Position numbers and translations under genes: made by a program. A model generated the notes under the pieces. The model was not told the origin of the DNA. It saw nothing but the letters and a program-made list of their open reading frames with translations, and made no database searches. A stretch of DNA of 64,000 nt from Neopestalotiopsis rosae (Eukaryota; Ascomycota; Sordariomycetes; Amphisphaeriales; Sporocadaceae): NCBI GenBank assembly GCA_023078685.1, contig JALGAS010000001.1, forward strand, positions 6,262,001-6,326,000, written 5' to 3'. Every line of letters begins with the position of its first letter. Position 1 is the stretch's first letter. Below, in pieces: positions 44,909 to 56,300 of the stretch.

Positions 44909-45283
44909 CACAACACACTTGACAGGAAACGTCGTCAAATTCCTTTAGAAAAGCAAGATGATCGAGGACAGAAGTTTGATCTTCATGGGAAGATAGCTAC
45001 CTAGGTAGCTACCGTCTTTTTTTCCAATTCGTCGGTGAACCATGGGGTATGCTTCGCTCGTACTTTCCCATCTACACCCCATCCATAGCAATAAGTGCAA
45101 GCCTCGGCAGGCGCGTTATAATCACTAGATACCTAGACAATTTTGACGCCGGTGACTTACGCAATATATTCAGGGAGTTCGACCATCACATTGGTGCCTT
45201 CCTGCCTTTTCATGAATGTCCATTGTGGGCTTTCCTCAATTGAAGATGACTACCAGACTGCATGTGCCGTCGCTCGTTTGACA
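44909..45283. other. short intergenic
   Basis: Nothing recognised beyond the flanks of the two minus-strand genes. Confidence 0.4.
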
Positions 45284-46362
45284 CTACTCATTGATGTTGA
45301 CATGCTTGGCAACCTTGGTGTTTACCGTTAGACTGAGCAAGTCTGGCCTTGCGTAATGGCCAACGACGTCGATGAACGATTTTGGCTTGTCAATATCCCG
45401 AAGGTTGACCTCGGCCGTGATGATTTTCTCTTCGCCGTCAGAGATGGGTTCACAGAGCGGCTTTCCGTCGGGCCCAAAGATCATTGAGAAACCACCACCC
45501 GGCTGCAATGAAAAGTAATTAGCATATTCTGTACACGCGAGTAACATTACTCGAACTCACCGTCTTGGTCACAGGATTACCAGTCAACATGTTCTTTTCC
45601 AGATTTTTCTCGGTCAAGATTTGCGACGAGACGGCAACAAACGTGCAGCCTTCTATAGCCATGAACTGGCTGGCGCGATAACTGGCTTCGCCCGTCTCAT
45701 GGTAGAGCCAGGCAATCTTGTCAGGATCCGGCATCTCAAACTCGGCCGGCCAGCTCGCGATGTGGATCTGAACGCCTTGCGCATACTCGTGATATCGGAG
45801 CAGCGGCTGGAGGTGCTCCCAGCAGTTCAGGGCACCAATCTTGCCAAACTTGGTGTCGACCACAGTCTTCAGAGACTCAGCCTGGCCGTCGCCCCAAATA
45901 GTGCGTTCCACGTGCGTGGGCTTGATTTTGCGACGGTGGTGTAGGATCTCTCCCTCGTGCGAGATGAAAGACTGGCCCATGTACAGGCTGGCGCCGTCGC
46001 GCTCGCTGTACCCCAGGACGACCACCATGCCGGCCTTTTTGACGGCGGCCTGGATCCGCTTCATCTGTGGGGAGTCGCGCGACATGGAGTTGCCCATGTA
46101 CTCGTGCACCCAGCCGGCATTGTTGATGACTGGCGACGTCCACATTTGCCTTTGCCTAAAGTATGAGCACATCTCTAGTGTTTCCAAGACGGGCTATTAC
46201 TCACCACGGGTAGCCAGGGATCCAGACTTCGGGAAATCCAAGCACTTGGACTCCATCGGAGGCGGCTTGCTCAATCAAAGCGATCGTCTTATCTACACTT
46301 CCTTCGAGATCCAGCCATACTGGCTCAGCCTGAACAGCGCCGACTTTGACAATCTTATCCAT
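45284..46362 (-). CDS. nitrilase (carbon-nitrogen hydrolase)
   Basis: Three minus-strand exons (46362-46205, 46155-45561, 45502-45284) give 323 residues. The catalytic triad is complete: Glu45 in [11 protein letters not shown], Lys in [12 protein letters not shown], and the nucleophile Cys in [12 protein letters not shown]. These phrases are typical of true nitrilases and cyanide hydratases, which convert nitriles (or HCN) to acids or amides. The protein is cytosolic, without signal peptide. It is somewhat shorter than fungal cyanide hydratases (about 350-370), so aliphatic or aromatic nitrilase is the better guess. Role: detoxifying or using plant-derived nitriles. Confidence 0.9.
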
Positions 46363-47033
46363 GATGAAGTGAAGAAGTGATTTAGTCGAGGTCTCGCAAC
46401 AATAGGCCCATACAACCAATCAACGATATTGCTTTTGTGAATTGATTGTTGACAAAGTAGATTCGAACGTCAATAGCCAGTTGACATGAGAAATGTCTTT
46501 ACATTACCTGGGTATTCAGAGCCCGAGAGTGTCCAGTCGCCGAAGCTTGTTCATGGATAAGCCTTCTCCGCACCTCGACAGTACCTCGCTAGAGCGGACA
46601 GACGATCTGCGCAGAATCCGTGTTACAGAGCACCAATCTGCATCATCGGAGCAACCCATTTTCGTGCAATCAACCAAACAGATGACGGAAGAATCTCGGA
46701 TAGGCCGCATTTGAGGCGGCCGCAGGCCCTTTGGACTAGCCAATTTAAGGTTTTGCGTCCAATCAGCGACGCGGCTTGCGGGATGGATCTAGGACCGGTG
46801 TCTATAGGGCTATGGAGTATGATCGCAATGTCCTTCCTCGATATCGAGCTAGTGTATCTGGGACACTTTTTGCATACCCTCTTGGGTAATCGTCAATTGC
46901 GCTTTAATCACGGGATCTAATTGATCAGCCCTCTCGTTCTACATAATGGTTTCGACATTGAATTTTATGTAATGCAAAGTTTATCCCAAATGCTCATTCA
47001 CCATGACTCCATTTCCATACGTTGCAAACCCGC
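46363..47033. other. intergenic between two minus-strand enzyme genes
   Basis: Nitrilase promoter and DJ-1 3' region. No gene seen. Confidence 0.4.
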
Positions 47034-47761
47034 CTATGCAGATACCGGTAGGACATCTTGACATTTGTATAGGGAAGCAAAGGGATCGTCAGTGGACGAC
47101 GGAGCCCGGTTGAACTCCATTCCATTCGCAATGCTCGTCGCCACAGCCTCGCTAAAATACTCAGCCACAAAGGCCAGCGTCACGTCCATGCCGGCGCTGA
47201 CGCCCGAAGAGGTCCAGATGTTGCCGTCGCGGACCCACCGCGCCTGGGCGACCCAGGTGGTCTTGGGCCCGTACTTGGTGCACTCCTTCCAAAAGGCCTT
47301 GTTGGTCGTGGCCGTCCTGCCGTCCAGCATGCCCGCCTCGGCCACCAGCGCGGAGCCGTTGCAGACGGTGATGAGCGCCGTGCCCAGCTTGGGGACGACG
47401 CGGCGGATGTAGTCGTGCGTGGCGCCGCCCACGTCGAAGCCGCCCCAGCCGCCCGGGATCAGCAGCACGTCCAGCGCCGGGTCGTCGGCAAAGGTGTGCG
47501 TCGGCACCACGCTCTGGCCGACCTTGTGCACGTTGGACTTGGTCGAGACGGGGTCCAGGGACGCGGCGATGATGGCCAGGGAAATGTCCTGCTCCACGGA
47601 CAGGGAGTTGATCACTTCCATGGGACCAAAGGCGTCGAGAGCCTCGAAGCCGGGATAAAGGAGTATGCCGAAGCGTTTGGGGGCTTTGAATTCCATGTTA
47701 GCATTTTTCCAAGTTGTGATACGTGCCAATTTGACGACTTACGAGTGGTGTCTGAAGCCAT
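47034..47761 (-). CDS. DJ-1/PfpI superfamily protein
   Basis: A 19-base first exon (47761-47743, MASDTT) and a second exon (47683-47034) join across a 59-base intron with a gctaac branch site to give 222 residues. Starting inside the intron instead (ATG at 47696) would give MEFKAPKRFG. The fold motifs are FGILLYPGFEALDAFGPMEVIN, the DVLLIPGGWGGFDVG strand, and the nucleophile elbow ITVCNGSALVAEAG, with Cys at the usual place. TSSGVSAGMDVTLAFVAE follows, as in isonitrile-hydratase-like and ThiJ-type members. It is next to a nitrilase; a shared role in nitrile or isonitrile breakdown is possible but unproved. Confidence 0.87.
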
Positions 47762-48521
47762 ATTTATAGAATTGGAGTTAAAATGGATAGATCTTGTTTT
47801 GAGCAAGCTTATTTTTCGTCCTGGCTCATAAAGATACATACGGTAGCAGCGTTTGCATCTCTTTATACCAGTTTGGATCATGAATATCAATACTTTAATC
47901 CCGGTCCACTTCGGGGTTTGGCCGTGGATGGCCAAGTCCGGCTTACCCCGGAGCTTAGCAAAAGGCGGGGTCGCAATGCCGGCGTCCATACTCAAGCCAT
48001 TACCCATCACTATACTAATAATCCTCCGCGCTGGTCCATCTGAGCGAATCAATGAAGTAATCTTCCACCAAATCTTGGACAAGGGGCTCATTGTTTCGAC
48101 GCGTTGTCTTATTTTGAGTCCTGGACTCGAGGGACACCAATCATGGTGCCAAGACTGTAACCCCCCAAGGAAGATTCGGACGGGCGAGGACAGTGACACA
48201 AACCTTGTCCTTCAAAAGTAGATTTCGGACAACCATATCTATGGCATGAATTGGCCCTGAAACTCAGTGGTACTGACTAACTGACATGCATCACACTGAA
48301 ATGCCCGAATTTAATCTTGACAGCTTCTCTCTTATTCATAGGAATGCCAATCATTATCGTAATCATGATTCATGACTAGGTAACCATGTCTGCTCCAGTC
48401 AATGTAGCGGACGAGAAGTGGAAGCACTGAGCTGCCTGTGACAGTCGGAGAGGCCAAGCTCTCACTTAGAAATTGGCGAATCAAGAGTAGCGATCCGGCC
48501 CTCCAAGGCAAAGAAAGCGCT
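47762..48521. other. intergenic
   Basis: Upstream region of the DJ-1 gene and 3' region of the phosphoesterase. Overlapping open frames, no gene recognised. Confidence 0.4.
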
Positions 48522-48860
48522 CTACTGACCTCCGTGGCCACCACCTCCACCGCCGCCTCCTCCTCCTCCGAAACCACCGCCACCTCCGCCTCCGCCTCCA
48601 TGGCCTCCATTGTTACCTCCTCCTTGGCCGCCACCAAACCCGCCGCCTCCTCCGTGATTGCCGCCATTGTTGCCGCCAAAGTTGCCCCCGTTGCCGTTGC
48701 CTGGCTTGGGTTCCGGCTTTGGTTGAGGCTTGGGCGAAGGCTTGGGTTGAGGTTTTGGCTGAGGCTTTGGCTGAGGCTTCGGCTGGGGCTTGGGCTGGGG
48801 CTTCACGGTTGGCTTGGGAGGTTGCGGCTTCGGTGGTGGAGGTGGTGGCGGCTTGACAGT
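48522..48860 (-). repeat. Pro-Lys and poly-Gly coding repeats
   Basis: Low-complexity coding sequence at the 3' end of the phosphoesterase. One tract encodes alternating PKPQ units (about 48690-48860) and the other (about 48525-48690) long Gly runs. The C/T-rich plus-strand sequence makes mirror open frames on the plus strand that I disregard. Confidence 0.8.
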
Positions 48861-50336
48861 CGGCTTGGTAGTGAACGTTGGGCTTGTGTATTGTGTGCGG
48901 CAGATGGTGGGGATGTAGTAGTCACCAGTCGGGGTCGCATAGTCCTCGGGCGGGTAAACGCTAATGGGCGTCATGATGGGGTCAGCGGGCTGCCAGGGGA
49001 TGGGCACCTGGAAGCCGCAGGGCGGGTGGAAGTCGTCGGGCAGCTCAATGATGTCGCTGTAGTAGTCGGGCAGCCTGGAGCCGTACCAGGTCTGCTTGAT
49101 CTGGGGCAGGACGGACCGGCCATTGTGGACCAGGTTCACGTTGGGCGCGACAAACTCGTGGTCCGTGTACTTGTAGTTGTTGAAGACGCCGCCGTAGCTC
49201 TGGTTCCAGTAGTAGTACTCGAACGGGTCCTTGGCAATGTACTCGTTCCACAGGCGCTCCTTGTCTCCCGTCTTCTTGGCCACGACTGACCAGACGTTGG
49301 CGCCCACGTCCCAGCGGCCCAGGGTGTGCAAGCCCCAGTTGGCCTCAACGGAGGAGAGCTCGCTGTAGTGGTTGTAGTAGTAGGGATCACGGTAGCCGAT
49401 AAACTGAGGGGGAATAGCACTTCCTACTTGGATACCGGCAACATGGTTGCGCAGCTCGGGATACTCACCGTTGGCCTGCCAGGTGACGTAGATGAGAGTA
49501 TTCTTGTTGACGTACGTGTCCTTAAGCAAGCCATCCACAAATCCGCGGACCCACTTGCAAGAGACTGTACTGTTGGTGTCGTGTCCATTGTTGTACAAAT
49601 TGGGCGTGATGAAGACCCACTGCGGGAGTCTTCTGTATTGAATGTCCTCATAGAACCTAGTGATCGAGCTCAGTTAGATGTGTGGCTTATCGAATGGGGT
49701 TCGGGATGGAGTTTGTTCACTAACAAGGTAAAGTTCTTGATCTGAGCCTGACGGCGAGGATAATCTGTGACGGATCTGAAGCGCTGAAGAAGGTTGTGCT
49801 TCCGAGCATAGTTTCCCTCGGTCGGGTTGCTGTACTCGAAGCCATTGAAGCCAGTGTAAGGCAGTCCCTCGTTGTAGTCACCCCAGCTGATACCCTTATC
49901 CTCGAGCAGGTCTACAATGGTAGAGATGTTCCTATCAACCTCGAGGAAACTGTCACTGTTGAGGCCAAAGGTATCACCACTTGCTGGAGCAATGTAATTG
50001 GGCTGACTGGGAGCACCAACTCCGTACTCGTTGGTCAGAAGAATACCTTTCTGATAGAGTGAAGCGCAGTCCGCTATGATTCCATGTAAGCGCCGTCCTT
50101 GGCAATAAAAGACGTTAGAACTTACGGTTGGCCACTGCCTCGTCATAGTACGTGGTCTCCAAGTAAATCTGAATGATGCGGTCGAAAAGCTTGCCCTTTA
50201 CATAGGAGGTCGGTGACTCAGTCAGGGCAGTGGCAGCTGCCTGATCAACGGCCTGGGTGTTGGTCGCTGTGTTGGAAACCTGTTGACCAACAGCCACGCC
50301 GGCCGCGGCGAGGAGAGCGAAGGCTTGAGCAAGCAT
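48522..50336 (-). CDS. secreted acid-phosphatase-like phosphoesterase, Gly-rich tail
   Basis: Three minus-strand exons (50336-50126, 50073-49725, 49656-48522) give 564 residues. A signal peptide (MLAQAFALLAAAGVAVGQQ) precedes a phosphoesterase domain (PF04185 type). Landmarks are GKLFDRIIQIYLETTYYDEA, GILLTNEYGVGAPSQPNYIA, DLLEDKGISWGDYNEG, VFITPNLYNNGHDTN and LIYVTWQANGEYP. Relatives are fungal extracellular acid phosphatases. Around residue 440 the domain ends. It is followed by a proline-lysine ladder (PKPQPKPQPKP, about 45 residues) and then a tail of about 60 residues that is mostly glycine with a few Asn, His and Phe. The tail could bind cell-wall polysaccharide or phosphate-rich surfaces; this is inference. 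Confidence 0.85.
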
Positions 50337-53300
50337 TGTCGAGCCCTCTCGCTAGAAAGAAGAAGTTGACAAGAAAACAGTAGGATGTGGTAGGATGCTA
50401 CGAGGAGCTTGCCTAGTGATCCTAATGCGATTTGCCCCGGAAGACTATATTGGCTTATATACCCGTTTCTGCTGTCTATAATCGTGTACATACTCTTACA
50501 GTGCTTCTTACTTTTCTTTTGGCGGGGAAATTGGTCGCCCTTTTTCGTGATGCAAGTTTCAGCACAAACGCAAAATGCTGCGTCAGAAACCAAGTATCCA
50601 AAGTATCTGGCTTGACAGACGCCTACACTTTGACAAGAAGGAGCCGTCTTGCTTGGGGATCGACTCGGAAGCCGTAAGTAGTGAGTCCAATTTTAAGTTT
50701 CAATAGATGTTAACCTTGCATTCAACCGAATCTCACGTGCTCATGCTCTCCAAAACTTCCTCCAGCGTCAACGAAAAACGACTCTAAAGGGCATCGTGAC
50801 GTGATGCTGTTCTTCAATCGGCTTCTGCCGTTACGCTAAGGTAGTCAGCCTCGTGATACAAAAGTCTATGGTCGCTAACTGTGGTAGTGGTGAATGAGTG
50901 GAGTTATCTTACGTTTCCTAGCATGCCCAGAGCATGTTCGCATAAGTTCGACAGAGGCCGGCAAAGAATCGCCGCTTAAGGTTTGGCAGTGACATATCGC
51001 GGCATTGGATCAACAAGCTATAGACGTCGAGACGTTGACAGGCCGTACAAGTGAGACGAACTTAGCTCTTCTTGTATAGACTCAGAGACGCCAAAACGCC
51101 TTTCTGGGCGGGGCCCCTCACTTCGATTCCCTTTGGCCGTTGGGGCGGTAATTGCAGGCTGGGGTCCACCTTCATTTTAAGGTTGTTAAGGCGTACGGCC
51201 CATGGATAATGTATACAGGGCTGAAGCTCCGAAAGGGCAACGGTTTGTAAATGCAGACTTGAACAACGGCTGGATGGCTTTGGGGTAAGCCAACCACAAG
51301 CATTACCAGAGATCATGCATACAGGAGGGCGGCCACTTGCATGCATATACAGGCTCGACAGGCATATACTCGCGGTTCATCTACGACACTTTTACCAAAA
51401 TGGATGGATGTACGATGAATGAGGAATCGCAGGTTATCGGCACAAAGGTGGCACTAGTCCCTTTCCGCCGTTGCGCCGAGAGAAATGCTGTCCGTCCCGG
51501 CTCGGGATGTGCTGCAAGAGGCCGAACTCAGGTACTGCAACAACTCTACCGCCCCTGATCACGCCACAAAAGGCAATAACATCATACGTAGTCACGATCA
51601 CGTTCGGGTCCGGCACAAATCTCATGACACATAGGGCAAAATCGCGCAGCAAATTGAGGCCCAGATGTGTGGGGTTGGGCGTCTTGCTTGGTGGCGCAAA
51701 GTCTTACAGATCAAAGTCTCTTCTATGGATGCTGCATCTAGGATATTGCTCAGTTGAAGGGAAAAGCAATAGGAAGACTCAGATCTTAGCCAATGCATCA
51801 ATGTACAGCTGGAAATGCAAACACGTCGGCAACTTTTTGAGTCGCGCGCGAGGCAACCAGGTGCAGGGGACACGACAAGGGATCTGAAATACAGTATTCC
51901 AAGATGCTATCATCATTGAGGTGATGTATCAGTTCAACAGTCCGACTTGTGGTTTAATGTCGACAAAAGATATACTTCGCAGGTCATAATAGTTGAATAA
52001 TTGTACAAATTAGGAAAGATTCCACTCTATAGCCCACAGAAACTCGTTCGAGACACGAATACCATGATGCCTTGCTATACTTTCCACTTGGGTAACCAAG
52101 GGTGACCCGAGCCCCGTCGTTGAGTCGAACCTATAAAGTAATGAAAAAGAAGCATTGACGCAAACCCAACATCAGACAGCGGTTCAATATTTCTTATCAG
52201 ACTATTCTGGAGCCCTGCATGGTACGTCTCAAATTGTGACTCGCACATGACTGATTTTGCTGAAGCAGTGATGTACAGTCTAAACCGAGAGACGAGACTA
52301 GAAGCAGGAGAATACCTAAGTTTGCGGCAGATCGATATCGCCGGAAGTCGGATGAAGTAATAATCAAGGGTCCACTTGCGACATGATTCATACAGACTAT
52401 AATCCACACGCAACGTCAGTGCTGAGCTAGAAGATCAGACTGTCCGAGGATAAGAAAAATGAGAATAATATGGATGTATATGCCAGGGACCCTTTGGACA
52501 ATCCTGAATGATCTTAGTCACTGTGAAAATCAACGGCACGCAAAAAATCGAGTTGCATATTTTGACGCTGATGGCCTCCAAGCGTTTGTTCGGGCTCAGT
52601 CGTGATTGATGAACCTGATGATGCATGACCTCGATGATGCATGACCTCTTTTGATACAATGAGTCCAATTTAGAGCAGTCGCGAAGTAGATTCATGTCTC
52701 AAACATAACGAGAAGTCTGTCTATGTATACAGACAAGTATTCGATCCCAATAGTATCATGGCTTCACATTCTAGCTGTGACGTTTCTTCTAGTGCGCTCT
52801 TTGTAACAAAACACTGCGTAACCGGTGCACCAATCAGCAGTCACCGTTGATTGCATGATCCAGCCAACAGATTTGCTGTAGTGCCTAATCCAGACGAAAT
52901 GTACTGTATATGATTGATTTAGACATATCTGGTGATGATTGTGGCAGATCGTTGAACGAGTAAGCGGAAAACCGCTGGGCACATCGCTTGTAAGGCATAC
53001 CGCGTGCGATTATTCCACTCGCATAATCAAACCACAAACAGCAATCAATTGTTGCTCGAGAGCACGCGCCGCGGCCAGGCAACCACTCACTGTAGTTTTC
53101 ACACCTGCCAAATGCGCGGCCGTTTGACGCACTTTTCCACCCAAATCGCGATTGATTGCAAATAATCTCACCCTTCATCTTTTACTGTGGCGAGCTCATC
53201 TCTCTGACAACACCTCGCTAGGCGATTGTGGTCTTTCTCAACACACCAACAGGCCATTCTCAAGTTTCTGACCTCTCGACACCATGTCTTGATTCCTCTG

Positions 53301-53342
53301 CAATCATTTCAATCTGTCCTCGAGCAAGGCACCGCTGTCACA
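50337..53342. other. 3 kb intergenic before the helicase
   Basis: No recognised gene. Open frames up to 138 codons overlap on both strands. tgatgcatgacctc occurs twice at about 52618-52648. The helicase frame stays open upstream to about 53226 without an ATG. Confidence 0.4.
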
Positions 53343-56300
53343 ATGCTACCAACGCCAACACCATCGCCGCACAGCGGCACCTCTGCGCTTGCGCCACGTC
53401 CAGCTGCATCCAGTGACAATAATGATCTGCAGCATATCATCCACCGATTCAACCAACTCTTTCCGGTTCCCAGCTTTATGCGAAAAGGTTCTGCTAAGCC
53501 ACTTGGCCCAGATTTGCCGGAACTGTTTCAAACTGCCTTGAAGCTGGCCAACTCAAAGGATGCCATACACCTCAACACAATTCGAAGATTAGCATCCGAT
53601 GAAGGCCTAGAGCGCATCAAAGAGATGATTGATGGCATCCCAAAGGCTCCTCAGCAGCAAGTCTGGCACTGGCAGTCATTGTTGCGACCTTTCCTCCTGG
53701 TAATTGCCCGTCGCAACACTTTCACAGCCGCTCACGAACGGCCACTTCGCACCATCTATAACTTTCTCTACAACTCAAGTTCAGGGCATCTGGAAGCTAT
53801 TTACGAACACATTTGTAACGTGGCTTCTATTCTCGTAGTCGCCGATGGACAACCTGGTCTGAGTAGACTCCTTCATCTATCGTCTGCAGTCCTCAAACAA
53901 ATACTTGACGATACATCCGTGAAGTCGTTGTCGTCTGTTTTGCGCACAACGCTGCAGAAACTTCGGAGCAAATGCGATTGTTTGCCTAGCAATCCTTCAC
54001 AATCGAATAACGCCAAGCAAACTCTAGATGACATTCTACAGAGCACCGAGGAAGCCAACTTGAACCCTGTAGGCTCGGTTCAGCAGCAGGAATCTGTCGT
54101 TCATAATCGCGTCATGGCACAGCTCATTGAACAGAAACCCCAATCGAATGCTCCTCACCTTACTTCCGAAGAGACTATGGCCGAGCTTCTCCGAAAGAAA
54201 GTAGACGAACAAGTGCTGGAATCAGAACTCAAGGGTGAATGCACGACTTTGATGGGTAAAATGACGTTCGGAGATCCTCCGGGAAAACTTTCCCCACATG
54301 GGCAGCGGCACGATAACGATCATGCGAGTATCATGAACATCCGCATTCTCCCCACGGTGGATGAGATTCTCGCGAAACGGCCTCCATATGTCCCACTTTA
54401 CGACTCATCATCGTGGCATGTGAGCGGCTTTCGTGGACTGCTCGGTAGGCATTTCCGGCTTTTGCGAGAAGATAACTTTGGCCCTATCCGTAACGTCGTC
54501 AGGCGACATCTACAGCCGAGTCCAGCCAATAATTACATGTACGACCAGCGCGACGATATACGTACCAATGAGTACGTGTTACAAAGTCTTCATGTATCCT
54601 GTGACAGACAAGATGGTTTGGAGCTCCATGTGTCGACTTCTCAGCCCACCGAGGTTGCTACTCGTCGTACACCAGCCCATCGAGAACAGTGGTGGGTCGA
54701 TACAAAGAATCTTGACTGGGGAGGACTGGTAGCCATCATTGGCAAATCTCACGCCATATTCTGTGTGGTTTCTATGGCGACGTGTCGCACATTTGCTCAG
54801 CTGAATGAAAAGAGAGACAAGACCAAGAAGAAGCGTATTCGTAACTACGATCCGACAAGAACCCTCTTCTCGTCCGCCACACATGCATACGCCGTTCTGA
54901 ACCCCATCGATCCTGTACCTTCGGACATCGATTTCTTGCTCAATTTCCCAGGTGGTGCAGTACAGGGAATACGTATGATCGAATTCTCATCCGTTCTCCT
55001 GCCATCGTTTAAGCCAATGCTTATGGCACTTCAAGCCATGTATAAGGATGGACATGCGCCTCTGAGCGAATATCTCGTGGGCAGTTCTGGCACTGAAGCA
55101 GGCCGTACCGCAGCAGATGAGTACATTGCGCCGCCAGCGTACGCAGCGACCCTCCACTTGGAACTAGGTTCTCTTACAGAGAACAACAGCAAACTGTCCT
55201 ACTGTCCGCGGAACGAACCTGACGTGGCGCAATTGTCTTCGCGTACAACACTCGACAAGGGCCAAGCAACAGCAGTCCTGAACACCCTACGTCGCCGCCT
55301 TTCTCTTATTCAGGGGCCACCGGGAACAGGTAAATCCTTTACTGGAGAAGCAATCATCAAGGTTCTTCTCGCCAACAAAACCAAAGCAGATCTGGGTCCG
55401 ATCATTTGCATCTGCCAAACGAATCATGCTCTTGATCAACTTCTGGAGCATCTACACCATCGCAGGGGTGTTCGACGGATTGTTCGCTTGGGAGCTTTCA
55501 GTAAATCGGCTATCGTTGGAGACATGACCCTCTCCAAGATCATGGAGACTACTGCGCCACTGCCGAGTGACATGATCGCCAATGGCAAACGAGCAAAAGC
55601 TCGCAAAAAGGCAGCTGGCCACTTAATCGCAGCTTTGGAGGCACACAGCACATCCAACTGCCACAGCCGCGAATACTGGATAAGAATCATCATGGAACTC
55701 AATCAAGAATTTCAGAGACGTGCTCATGCTGTTGACAAGGGTTGGTCTGAAATAAAGGCCAGAATGATTCGCGGGTATGATGTTATTGGTGTTACGACAA
55801 GTGGGCTTGCCAAATTCCGCGAGATGCTCAGTAGTGTGGGAAGTAAGGTGGTGCTCTGTGAAGAAGCTGGTGAAGTGTTGGAGGCACACACGCTTGTTGC
55901 TCTCATGCCCCATTTGCAACACTTCATCCTCATTGGCGATCACCTGCAGCTCAGACCGCATACAAACAATTGGGCATTCCAGATAGCGAACCCTAACGGT
56001 AAACCATGGTCCTGGGATATTTCCTTGTTTGAAAGGCTGGTTAAGCCGCTGATGTCTTCGGAGAAAAGACTGCCGTTCGATACCCTAGATGTACAACGGC
56101 GAATGCACCCGTCCATTGCGAACCTTATGCGATCAATATTGTACCCGACGTTGCAGGACGCGGACGCCGTGAAGGACTATCCTCCTCTGGCGGGTTTCAA
56201 GCGAAGACTTTTTTTCTATCACCATAATAAGCTTGAGGACAGTCCGAAGTCCAGTCGAGGCGGAGACTTTTCATTCCGCAATCGATTCGAGGTGGAGGTC

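Noticed and set aside
47612..48199. 195-codon minus-strand frame overlapping the DJ-1 gene start
   Set aside because: It only overlaps the first DJ-1 exon and intron in another frame. The spliced MASDTT start explains the region better.
48438..49289. 283-codon plus-strand frame with many Leu/Arg
   Set aside because: Antisense shadow of the Pro-Lys and Gly-rich coding repeat of the phosphoesterase.
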